DNA of 64,000 nucleotides, taken from assembly GCA_030549495.1 (NCBI GenBank), contig JAUIRK010000804.1, forward strand, positions 1 through 64,000. Reading direction: 5' to 3'. The notes beneath the pieces were generated by a model. It had not been told where the DNA came from. It was given only the letters and a program-made list of their open reading frames with translations, and ran no database searches. Made by a program: the position numbers and the translations under genes. This DNA comes from Nectonema munidae (taxonomy: Eukaryota > Nematomorpha > Nectonematoida > Nectonematidae). This document shows, piece by piece, positions 12,069 through 23,100 of the stretch. Position 1 is the stretch's first letter, and each line of letters opens with the position of its first letter.

Positions 12069-12427
12069 ATTTGCATTCATCTAAAACTTTTGTTTCTGCG
12101 AATGTATTAAAATAAAAAAGTATTGATAAAGATATAATTTTCATTCCTGACTCTAAAGTTCACATTCCAAGCACTCCAATTTTTTGTTCCTCCATTCATT
12201 TTTTAGCGAAAATAATCTTTTTTGAAAAGTTTCTGTAACAAGATTAAGCCCAATTTCGAACTTCAAGACCTTAACCCTAACATTAATTTTATCATTTTTA
12301 TTACACAAACGAGTGAGCCAGTGTAAAACATAAGGACTTTATAGAAAAAATATTTATTAACTTTTTTGACATTATTAGCGATGTACTTCCTTTTAGTAAA
12401 ATTTGTGCCCAACTTTCAACAATCTCC

Positions 12428-12433
12428 TTTATT
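12428..12433 (-). terminator. Candidate polyadenylation signal for the receptor kinase gene
   Basis: AATAAA on the minus strand lies about 385 bp downstream of the stop codon. A second one lies at 12353-12358. No signal closer to the stop was found. Confidence 0.4.
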
Positions 12434-12814
12434 TATCTTTTTATTTAAGGCTGCAAAATGTTCAGGTGAGGGGTGATCAATACCATGTTGCGATCATGCT
12501 GACGATGCGATTGATGGAGATGCTGTTCATGATGGACGAAGAAATTAAATTTTAATTCATTTGACTAATAATAAACAGGTTGATCATGAAGTTGGAAAAT
12601 CAAGTGAAGAGTTTTCATCATATGAACTTATTATGATGCAAATTTTAGGATCCATTCTATGAATGCAAAATGTCTTAAAAATTTTGGAAAATGCGAACTT
12701 TGAAGAGAAACTACAACGGAAGAAAGAGGTATAAAACAAATTTTTTATAAAAAAATAACTCTGATAAATAAAAAGGGTGAAGAACTTTGGCACTCAACAA
12801 ACACTACACGAGAG

Positions 12815-14143
12815 TTACTTGGACTTGCTCTTGACCCAGATCTTGCGAGTCCTTCTTTCCAACGAGTGGAAGGAGATCCTTTCTTGTGCTTTGTGCTTCC
12901 AACACTGCCTCGCCAGGCTGTAGACAGCGGCCGGCATGTAGTTGGGTTTGGGCAAACGCTTCCCCGAGTCGATGTGAGCGAGCACTTCTTCGTTGTGTAG
13001 CTCGGGATAGGGGTGCTGTTGGGCAAAGGAGTAGACCTCCCACAACACCACCCCGTACGCCCACACGTCAGAGCCGATGCTGTAGCATAACCCGCGAATC
13101 GCTTCGGGCGGCATCCAGCGCACCGGAAGGAAGAGCTCGTCATGCTCCTTTCTCTCTTCCAGCTGCTTCTCGTCCTGGGTGGGAGCGAATTTCATGTAGT
13201 GTCGCTGCTGGTAAACGCTTCTTTCGCCAGACAAAACCTTCTTACACAAGCCAAAGTCAGCCACTTTAATGCTAAGACTCTCTCCAACGAGACAATTTCG
13301 CGCGGCCAGGTCTCGGTGAATGTACAAGTTTTGGGAGAGGTAGGCCATGCCCGAAGCAATCTGCATCACGATGTTCGCTAAGTTGGCTCTGCTCAAGCAA
13401 AAGGTTCGAGAGCGCCGACTGTTGGTGTTATTGTAGGGCGCGAAGCAGAAAAGGAAGTGCGCCAAGTCTCCATTGCACATGTACTCCAGAATCAAACAGT
13501 ACGGCTTTGCTTGTGTGCAAATCCCGAGCAGCTTGAGGACGTTGGGGTGATTGAAGGACGCCATACTGTTCGCCTCCTTCAAGAAGGCGTTTTCGTCGTT
13601 GAAGGCGAGTTCTTCTTTCAGGATCTTCACGGCCACCTGGCTCCATGCGTTCTTATTGGAGGAGAGGTTGGGGGCGCGGGCCGCAAACACTTGGCCGAAG
13701 GCACCCTGTCCCAGATCCCTAACGTAGATGATTTCGTTGCGCGGATACTCCAGACGCTCGAGCGAGGGAGCAGGGCAGGAGGAGTGTGCGTTGTGGTAGG
13801 CCGGGTTGTTCGGCATCTCCGAAATGAATAGTTTGAGGCTGTCATCAAAGGCCACGTTAGACAAGGTGCACTGTCTTTTCTGGCCAACCTTCTTGATGAT
13901 GAGATACGCAAGAAAAGAAGTTGTTAGGAGGGAGAGGAGTGTTAGTGTGATGATAAATGCAATCAGCCTTAACTTGTGCTGTTCAATCTCCCAGGCTTCC
14001 TCATTTTCTTGGCTTCTGGAAGAAGATGAAGTATCTGTGTTGGAGGTCTCTACAAATAAAAGAGATAGAGTAGAGCTTGGGGTTGTATGCCTATTTATCT
14101 CTACGGATATAATGTCCAACAAATTGCGGCTTGTAACAAAATT
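12815..14143 (-). CDS. Receptor kinase exon 7: transmembrane helix and full tyrosine kinase domain
   Basis: After the acceptor CTTCTGTAG| at 14144 the exon is open for 442 codons. It encodes the helix LRLIAFIITLTLLSLLTTSF plus a basic stop-transfer, the NPAYH motif, GQGAFG (426-431), the VAVK lysine (454), the alpha-C Glu (471), HRDLAARN (557-564), DFG (577-579), PVRWMPPEAI and SDVWAYGVVLWE. DFG to PPE spans 52 residues against about 30 in MuSK. The extra part is charged and no paired tyrosines are present, only Y592 and Y597. Near the C-end RPSF is changed to RISF. An alternative acceptor at 14050 would shorten the start. The GC content is far above that of the flanking introns. Confidence 0.92.
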   Translation of the reverse strand, partial: NFVTSRNLLDIISVEINRHTTPSSTLSLLFVETSNTDTSSSSRSQENEEAWEIEQHKLRLIAFIITLTLLSLLTTSFLAYLIIKKVGQKRQCTLSNVAFDDSLKLFISEMPNNPAYHNAHSSCPAPSLERLEYPRNEIIYVRDLGQGAFGQVFAARAPNLSSNKNAWSQVAVKILKEELAFNDENAFLKEANSMASFNHPNVLKLLGICTQAKPYCLILEYMCNGDLAHFLFCFAPYNNTNSRRSRTFCLSRANLANIVMQIASGMAYLSQNLYIHRDLAARNCLVGESLSIKVADFGLCKKVLSGERSVYQQRHYMKFAPTQDEKQLEERKEHDELFLPVRWMPPEAIRGLCYSIGSDVWAYGVVLWEVYSFAQQHPYPELHNEEVLAHIDSGKRLPKPNYMPAAVYSLARQCWKHKAQERISFHSLERRTRKIWVKSKSK

Positions 14144-17100
14144 CTACAGAAGAAAAAATAAAAGGAAAAAGACGCTTTTTTTAACTCAAATTAACGGACT
14201 AACCAACTATTTAATTATCCCACTAACTACCTTGCTGACTTTTCAAACTAGACAACTATCTTTTTCCGTTATTTTTTTATTATGTATTTTTCAAACAGGT
14301 TTTATCCGACCTCGCAACCTTCTTGGATTCCACACCAATCTTTAACGTGTAAGTTTTAAAGTTAAAAATGTTTTTGGTTTTTTCTGGATTAATAAAGAAA
14401 ATGTCACCTTTGTCAATCGCACTTTTTCTCATTAGAAAGTTGAAGTCGTTGGGATCTGTATCGAGAGAGGTTTTATTTTCTCTAAAATTATAAGATATAT
14501 TATTATCTAAAAGTGTAAAGAAGTAAATTACAAAATCAATACTTTAGAAATGAAGACAAGAATCGATAAAAATGTATAAATGCAAAAATAACTGAATGAA
14601 TAGAATATACTTGATTCATTCATCCACATAATAAAATCAAACATTTTAATGGTAGATTAATAAGTTAATAAATTAATCAATAAATGAACATACTTAAGAA
14701 TGAAATACCCCAAAACAGTAATGAACGATTTTAGGTGTTCATTTAAAAAAAGCTTTTCAAAGTATAATATTAAGAACTTAATTATTGAATGCATCAATGA
14801 ACATATCAGATAAAGAATGAATGAATAAGACAGTTGAGTAGAATAATGAACAATCCCTACTTTGATCAAAGAAGATTTAATTTGAATTTTATAAATATTT
14901 GAAAAGCTAAAATTTTGGGTGTACAACAAAAGGAGTATTTTGTTGTTGTTGTTGTTAGCCCCTTGATTACACTATCTCATTATCAGTGTAATCAATCAGA
15001 TCATTGAGCTGGGGGAGTATTGCTATTACGAGTAAATACTCTTAGGGAAAAAGCAGTATTTTAGAAATTAAGCACAAGAATAAAAAAGAACTACAAAGTT
15101 TGTCAAAATGATTAGTTCAGATTAATCATTGAGAACAAAAATTGGTATGCTAGATTTAAAAATCAATTAAAAGTGTGAACAGATTAATTGGGTAAAAAAC
15201 GATTATATTGATATTATCAAAATAATTCAACGAATGATGTGTAAAATTCAAATATATACATACATCAACTTTTTTGCACGTTAGTGAAGTGCAGAAAAAC
15301 TTATGCATATTGGCCAATCATACCTTCGAAAGCTAATATAGTACTTGATATGTTCTACACGAATAGTCTAACTATGAAAAATAAATTTTGTAGACTTAAT
15401 AATACACCTTTGTTTGTGAAAATTATTATCATTGTTTCGATATAAACCTTGAAGAAAGCAATTCTACAGAAATGATTTTTAATAAAGTGTCACTCAATTT
15501 TTATTTTCACTAACTTACAAATTAAGAATAGTTATTGGTTAGTTAATATTAATATTGTGAATTTTATTTTTAATGAGCTAAATGTCACTCGGCGAGTGTC
15601 CTCAAACCAAATTAAACCTTTTAAGATCCTTTGAAAGTATTTTCATAACGGAAATGATGTTTATTTAAATTTTGTTATCTTAGGTACAGAAGATTTTGAA
15701 CAGAGTAACAGATCCACTATTTACATAAAATCCTAGATATGGAGAATCCTACGATACATGGCAAATACTCAATATAACATTTGGAAAGCCTACTCCGGCA
15801 TTATAGTAGATTCATATCTCCTCAACTTTTTCAATACCCAATCCCTCCATGGAGCTATAATTTTATGGCTGAGTTATTTGATCGCTCAGTTAGTCTTTAT
15901 ACGGCTCTATTAAACCATGTAGTTTCTATAATACTATATAAGTTTAAAAGTTATTTTCCTTCTTCGAACTTGTAAAGATTTTTCAAGGATAAGCAAAGTA
16001 AGTTTGTGATTTTAGTTCCGAGAGAGGCCAGATCCAAATGCTTCAAGCTCCGTTATTTCTTCCACAGACGCTTTGTTAAGTTTCGTACTGATTCTCTGCC
16101 TTTGACACGTGTCAAAATTTGAGATAACGTTGTATAAATGAGTGGGTTAAAAAAAGAATGATTTTTAAAAATTGAGGAGAAAAAAGTAGCTTACTGAAGA
16201 GCGAAATTATCTGCTTCCGAAAGACCTATCGGAGTTAAGGTGCCGCTTTGCTTCGCTCGGAACTCCCTTTGTGATATCAAGTTGACAGCTTGGCAAGTGA
16301 CTGTAGTCTTCTTTGTCACATTGATGCTTAACTTGTCAGCTTCGATTTTTTGAACTTTCTCAACCTATCAAAGAAATAAAAAGTGTTTAACGCTATCAAC
16401 CAAACTACTTAACATATGTTCACTGTGGTGTGAGGCGTAGTCTAGATCAGACCTCGTCAACCTTTGTAATCAAAGAAATAACACTTTATAATTTTTGTAA
16501 GCGTGTATTTTAATTATTTGAGGACCTGTATTTTGAAGACGAATTGCTTTCTTTCTTTTCAATGAAATATATATACCTTGAAGAACATATTTAGAACATA
16601 AGAGAAAATTAGGTAAAGACAAAAACTTTAAATCTTAATTTATAAATTTCATTGAAAAAAAAAGACAGTTTTGAATAAAACAGGTTTAAACTCGTATTGT
16701 TTAAAGATCCTTTTCAAAACAAAACTTTGCAATAAATATATAGGCCAGAAAACTTAGATCACGGCTAAATTCTTCGAAATGTGAAGTTTTCATAAAATAA
16801 AACTACGCCTATATCATACTTTTCTCTATTTTTTATTGTTTCCCGTGGTCTTGACAGACCACTAAAACCTACTTCTTCATCTATTGTATATCAGGGTATT
16901 GGTTTGCATTAAAAGAATCCGCCTGCTTGCTGTAAGTCGGATGGAAAGACAAGCTAGGATCGTGGACTCCTCATTTCTGCATCACTAATGATATTCCACA
17001 AGGGTGGCTGATGAACGTATTAAACATTACTCCCCACTTCTCTTATTTTTTTGGTTAAATACACAATATTTTTAAAAAGAATTGCAAGTTGACGACTACG

Positions 17101-20100
17101 AACGAGGTCATATATATTTTCATTGCATGAAAATTTGAGTTAAAATTTAATAGGAGTAAAAAGCGATGCACCATTTCACAAGAGTGCAAGTCATAGTAAG
17201 CATATTGATTTCAATATCGTTAAAAATGGTCTTCCTGATTTTGTCTTCCGCGGAATTTACGCGAAAACTTGTTAATTTCCCGTTTCCCGGGAATCAACTA
17301 TTTTTTGATCGTACTTTAAAATTTTTAGCAAGAAAAACATGAAATTAAGGAATTATAAATTAAATTTTCAATAAAAAAATTCATAACGTTTACAAATTTG
17401 CTCAATAAATCAAATCTTAAAATTGATATTTATACGAGCAAGAGATAACGTAGAAGCTATGAAAGAAATTCCGATCACTTTTATGAGGAAACAGACATTT
17501 TTGATTATATCAAAAGCTTAATTCTGATTAAAGCTAATTTTTAGAGAAATTTATTTTTTGATTCACTGAAAAGTGATTAGATTGAAAGTATTCTTATAGG
17601 TGATGTAATTAATTAATTAATTAATTAAGTTGTTTTGTGACGTTCGCACCCATCCTTTCGGATATCGTGGCGCGCCCGGAATGCTGAGTCCAAGTCTAAC
17701 TGGACTTTCCATCCCACTAAACACCAATCGGCCCTTGTTACAAAAGAATAGCTCTATTATAAATAGTATTTTACAAGAATTTATGTGACAATATATAAAT
17801 ACAACTGAGAGAACGATACAATCCTAACGCGAACGCTCCCAATTTGGGAAACAAACTTATTGTCTAGTGATAGCTTGATTACTAACCACGTAGAATCGCG
17901 TCGCTAGAGCACTACCTAACCGTAAAAACCTTTGAATTCTTCAGAGGAAGAAAACCAGGGTAAAAAACCGGCACGACGGAATGTATCTTGTTCCTAAATA
18001 AAAGAATATGATTATAAAAGGTATATGCTACAAAATAAAAGCGTTTGAAGGCATGCAATATCTTATATATTATTAATAAATAATATTTGATACATGTTAG
18101 AGGGGTTAAGAAAGATATACATAATTTGAGGCATGCTAGGTTAGGAACAATCTACCCCTGGAATTTGACTCCATCCCTAAATGACGTCCCTAGGATAATG
18201 GTGATGTAAGTATACAGAATGAAAGTAATAAAAATGCAGAAAACGATTCTTAGATTAGTGTAGCCTTTAACCATAAAATCAAATATAAATAAATTATACC
18301 TTTCAAACATTCGACTTAAAAATTATTCCGGTAACAAAAATTAGTGTGGGATCAGGGGAAATCGTGAAAGAAACACTAATTAAACTAGATTTAACAATCA
18401 CGTTCTTCAGATTTTTTTTTGATTTCTTAACTTTACATTATCTATCTTGTTTAAGTGTTGTGTTTTTTGATTAGCTGTATATTCGTAATTCCATATTGAA
18501 AGTAAAATTCTGATTGGCATGTGAACAGTGTTTTGGTGCAAAGCATAAAAAGTGGACTGCGTCAGTAACCGTGAACTCTTTCTAGCCCTGCATCACCTCC
18601 CGAAATTTTAAACTTGCATATATCAAGAGTAATATTTTTTCTAATTAGTTTTGATTAATTAAATTTTTGACAGCTGGTGATGATCCAATTAAAATGAAGA
18701 AAACTTCATATCTATATTAGGTAAAATTTTACTCCTTTCTAAATCTGAATAAGGCCAGTGAAAAATATCCATAAAACTCATAACTATATATTTCATTCGA
18801 TGCAAAATTAGAAAACTTTTTGCCTTACCTTATCTCCATTGATGAACCAAAAAATTTGAGGAGTTGGAGATCCGATCGCTATGCAATAAACAAAGATTTG
18901 CGTTCCAAAAGAAATATTTCTGTCTTCAGGTCCTTCTATGATCTTTGCTGGAGCTAAATGTTATTCGAAAAAAAATTAAGGGGACCGTATTCAAATATCA
19001 CTTATATTTTTTGTATATGTTTATATGCCATTTTCAGTTGTATTCGATGTTATTTTTATTTTTCCTTTTTTTATTTCTACTTTATCTTTTTTCAATTGTA
19101 TCTCATCTTTTTAAAACTCCACTTTACATTAGTAGATTTTCAACTTTTATCTAACTAAACCATATAAATAATTCAAGGTAGAGTTTTTATGTTTAGAAGT
19201 TTAGCAGATTTAACTGATATTTCTCTATCCGCGCAAGCCTATAAATCCTTCTTTAATGTAAAATATAAATTCACTATAAAAATTTAAAGATAAAATTAAA
19301 ATAATGAATCAAGAGTTAAAAATACAAATGATATATATAGTCAAGTTTCCGTTATAAGTAGTTTAGTTATACGTTTTATTATGTTTGACTTTTGTTTCAG
19401 ATCAACTAAAATATTTAACAAAAAACAAATGATTTTCTTTGCTCCACTATTTTTCCTTTAATTTTTTTCTCAAACTATTACAAATGAATGATGATGATTG
19501 TGATTAAGTTGTGTTGTTTAGTGGTGATACTGATTTTTATTATAACGATCTTTATGACCAGGCCTATCCAAAATAAGGGCTGTGGGTTGCATTCCAACAG
19601 TCAAGAGATGCAATGGAGCCCGCTGAGTATTTTTGAGAAAATATTCAATGAGTTTTCATTTTCAAATCTCCTTTTACAGTCGATGTATTAGAATTAGCTT
19701 CAGAGTTTCAGCTGGAAATTATTGACTTACAATGGAACTCTGTGATACAAAAACAAGTTTTTTACAAGCAAAATGGTTGATTTTTAGCAATATTTTGTCA
19801 CTAAATATCCTAAGATAACTTTATTGTCTTCAAGAATGATATGCATGTTTGGCATGATTCATATTTGCCAATAAATTTTTTTAGGGGTCTACTCTCCCAT
19901 GTGTGAAAGCACCGAGCAAGACTAACAACTGATCATATTGTTAAGCTTTCTTCTGTTATGAATAAATCTTTTGATGCTTTATGAAAAATTTGTTCTGTTA
20001 TTTTGGATGTTAATTATGATCTTGGTCTTCTTTTGAACCAGTGGGTTTTTATTCAGCCTGTAAGAGCTATAAATATTCGAAATCCAGCTCCTGAGTGATT

Positions 20101-23100
20101 TGAGTTTGACACCACTGTTTATGATGGTGATGATGTTAATGATGATGATGATGAAGAATATGATGATCTCTATGATCATGGGGATGATTATGATAAAGAT
20201 TAGGTTGATGATGATGATGGTGATCTTTGAAACATACCTGCATTCTCTTTTGGAAAAATTTCCCTATATTTCCACATTATATAAATCTTCTTTTATCACG
20301 TATAGTCTAAATTTTTTACTACTACATGATGGAACATTCAAAAAAGTAAAAGAGCTCACAAGTCTCAATATTGAGCTTACGATTAAATAATACTTGGCAT
20401 CATTCTTAAATTTGTTGGAATTGAACAACTTTGCCAAACTTATTTATTTGTCATTAGAGGATTTGCTTACTCAATATGTAATAATGAATACTTTTTCCTT
20501 TGATAAAATTTCTTTTAACAAATTTTTTTATTAATTTACACGTATTTCCACCCCCTGGAAAAAACGGTATCGGCTGACTGGTGTCAAGCAAAAGTATGTT
20601 TACATCAAATAAATTGTATACGTTCCGGGAAAGGGGCTAGCTTCCCTCGCCTCTCTTTCTAATGGTATAAAACTACTAAGACACCAATGTTCTTCATGCA
20701 TGATGTTAAAAGCTAGTTTAACCTTTGTTTATGCAACTATTATCTTGATTCTTCTACAAATTTCCTTTCATTGCTTTATTCTGGCGGATGTATCCACATT
20801 CAAGCTCCAATTGTCTATTTTTGATATTTTGTGTGTAGCATTTTGTGATGATTATGCATATTACTCTATATTATACATTTAATAATTTATGGTTTTTTTT
20901 ATGACGGGAGGGCGCAGTACTCACTTTCTTTGATCTGATTGGGAAAATTTTTCTGAATTTGTTTGTTTCAACCAATCATATTAAGTTACCAATTATTTTG
21001 AAGATTTCTTCGATAAATATTAACTATTCAAATAAATTGCGCAAAAATCTTTCATCTGATTGACTAAAGCACTAGCATTTTCAACCATCTGCAAATATTA
21101 TATTTAATACACGGGCAACGTCAATTACCAGGCATAGCTAGTAGGTTAATTAGACATTTTTAATAAATTAAAGAATTAAAATATTCATGCATGCCTTAAA
21201 GGTAAGATTAAGTGATATGAGAGTAGACAGAATTTGCTAAACATGGAAGATTAGTGGAAAAATAAATTGTCAAAATTAAAATTAACAGATCAATGAATCA
21301 CTGATGTAGATAGTTTCGAATTGCACATCCCTCTACGGTCTACACTCTACAGAATTATAGCCTTGATTTTGCAAACATATTTTTTATATTTTTTTTTAAG
21401 ATATTTTTATCTTAACCCACCAACAATGGTGACGACGAAATGCTTACACCCAATCGCTATGCCTTTGCAATTACCATTAGCTCATTTTTTGTTAGGTTTA
21501 GAGTTCAGCAATTGAGGGAAACCATTGTGTTTCCTAAGTAAATGCAGTTTTTTAAATTCATAGAGTATTCGAGTACGATATGAAAGCATTTCTCTTTTTT
21601 CCTCAAGATTAGAAGATCATTTTGTGCTGTTCATGCTAATCCAAAAATGAACCATTTGAAAAGTTTTGGTCCTTTTTCGCGATAAAACGTAGATGCGCTA
21701 CTTTGAAAAGTTTTGTACCGTGAATGCTTTCATTAGCGTCTCCTGCTTTCATCGTTTATCGAGTAAAGTCAGCTATAACAAGATAGTAAAACAAGTTGGT
21801 ATTTTTATGCATACGAAATGATTGTAGATGTAAAATTAAAAAAAAATTCAAAATAGCTTGGATACGATGCAATCAGTATCAGTGATAAATTTTTACCCTT
21901 TTTTAAAAAATCATCTATATATAATTTCCAAATTCAATGTTCTTAACTTATGTCTCAATGCTTTCTACCTGACTGTTATCCTCAAAAGTGGTACAATTTA
22001 CAAGCACCTCTATTTTATTAAAAAAAAAGTCTATGTTGCAAAACATTATAAACCAGCTAAAATATTGACAAAATTTGGATAAAAATTCAAAAGTCTTACA
22101 TTATGGAACCACATCTAAGTTAAACTATGACAAAAGGAAAATTTAAAAATTTTAAAATCATTGCACAGTCTTGCTTTACAAATTCGAACATCAGTATCCC
22201 CTCTCCCGTGAGAAATCTCAAACTGACAGGCAATATCGCTAGATATAAAATATACAGTACCGTGCAAACTTTTTCTTCAACAACTAAGACCTTTTTTTTT
22301 TTTTGGTATTAATTGGTGAAAATATAAACATATAGGTATGAAATTTTATATTAGTAAAAATTTATAGTTTTATTCCTTTTATATTTATAGAAAAATGCAT
22401 TTATATAGTTTTGCTTATTATAAATACCGTGCAAATGTTTTTGGCTAAAGCACATTATTCATATAAATATTTTTTTTATTTTTAATTTATATTCATGTCT
22501 TTTTTAATAATAAATTTTTGGATACCTTCTCTTTTTATTACTTCTTTACTTAAGTTTTTTAATTTGGTCACTTATACTAAGAACTAAAGTCGTATCTATG
22601 TTAATAAATATGAGTCAAAGAACTATAGCTAAATTTTTTAGATATGTAGAAAAATTATTTATTAAATTTTATTGAGATTTAAAAGTACAGAAACTATTGA
22701 AAATAAGTAAAAACTGGTCATTCTCAAAAATTGTTATAAAGTACAAAAGATATTAAGAACATCCCAATTAAATTCCAATTTGTCTGAAAGACAAGTAATG
22801 TACGAAAATAATAATCAATAAGGAAATATATATAAAACGTATTTTTATAAAAAAAAAACATTAAAAAGTTGTATTGCAGCTAAGAATATCAGCTTTGACA
22901 AATGTTCAATTAAAAAAAGATTAATGTGGACAAAAGAAAAAGTAATTTAGAGAAAGTCTGATAGGCTAAAAGCTATTTTCAGCGATGAAACAAAATTGTG
23001 TTTTGTTCATATAGAGCGAAATATGATAAAAGACATAAATAAAGGAATGAGGTATAACGAACGTTACTTCGAACACATTTAATCATGAAAGATATGGATG

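Noticed and set aside
12886-13831. Several open frames on both strands across the kinase exon
   Set aside because: They are antisense or frame-shifted shadows of the kinase reading, which has all the family motifs.
12815-14143. Pseudokinase interpretation of the receptor
   Set aside because: The glycine loop, VAVK lysine, HRD and DFG are all intact; only the activation loop length and RPSF are unusual.
14319-16364. Frizzled or kringle domain in the receptor ectodomain
   Set aside because: The exons between Ig2 and the membrane contain no cysteines in the reading frame.
20100-20390. Met/Asp-repeat open frames
   Set aside because: They come from the GATGAT simple repeat.
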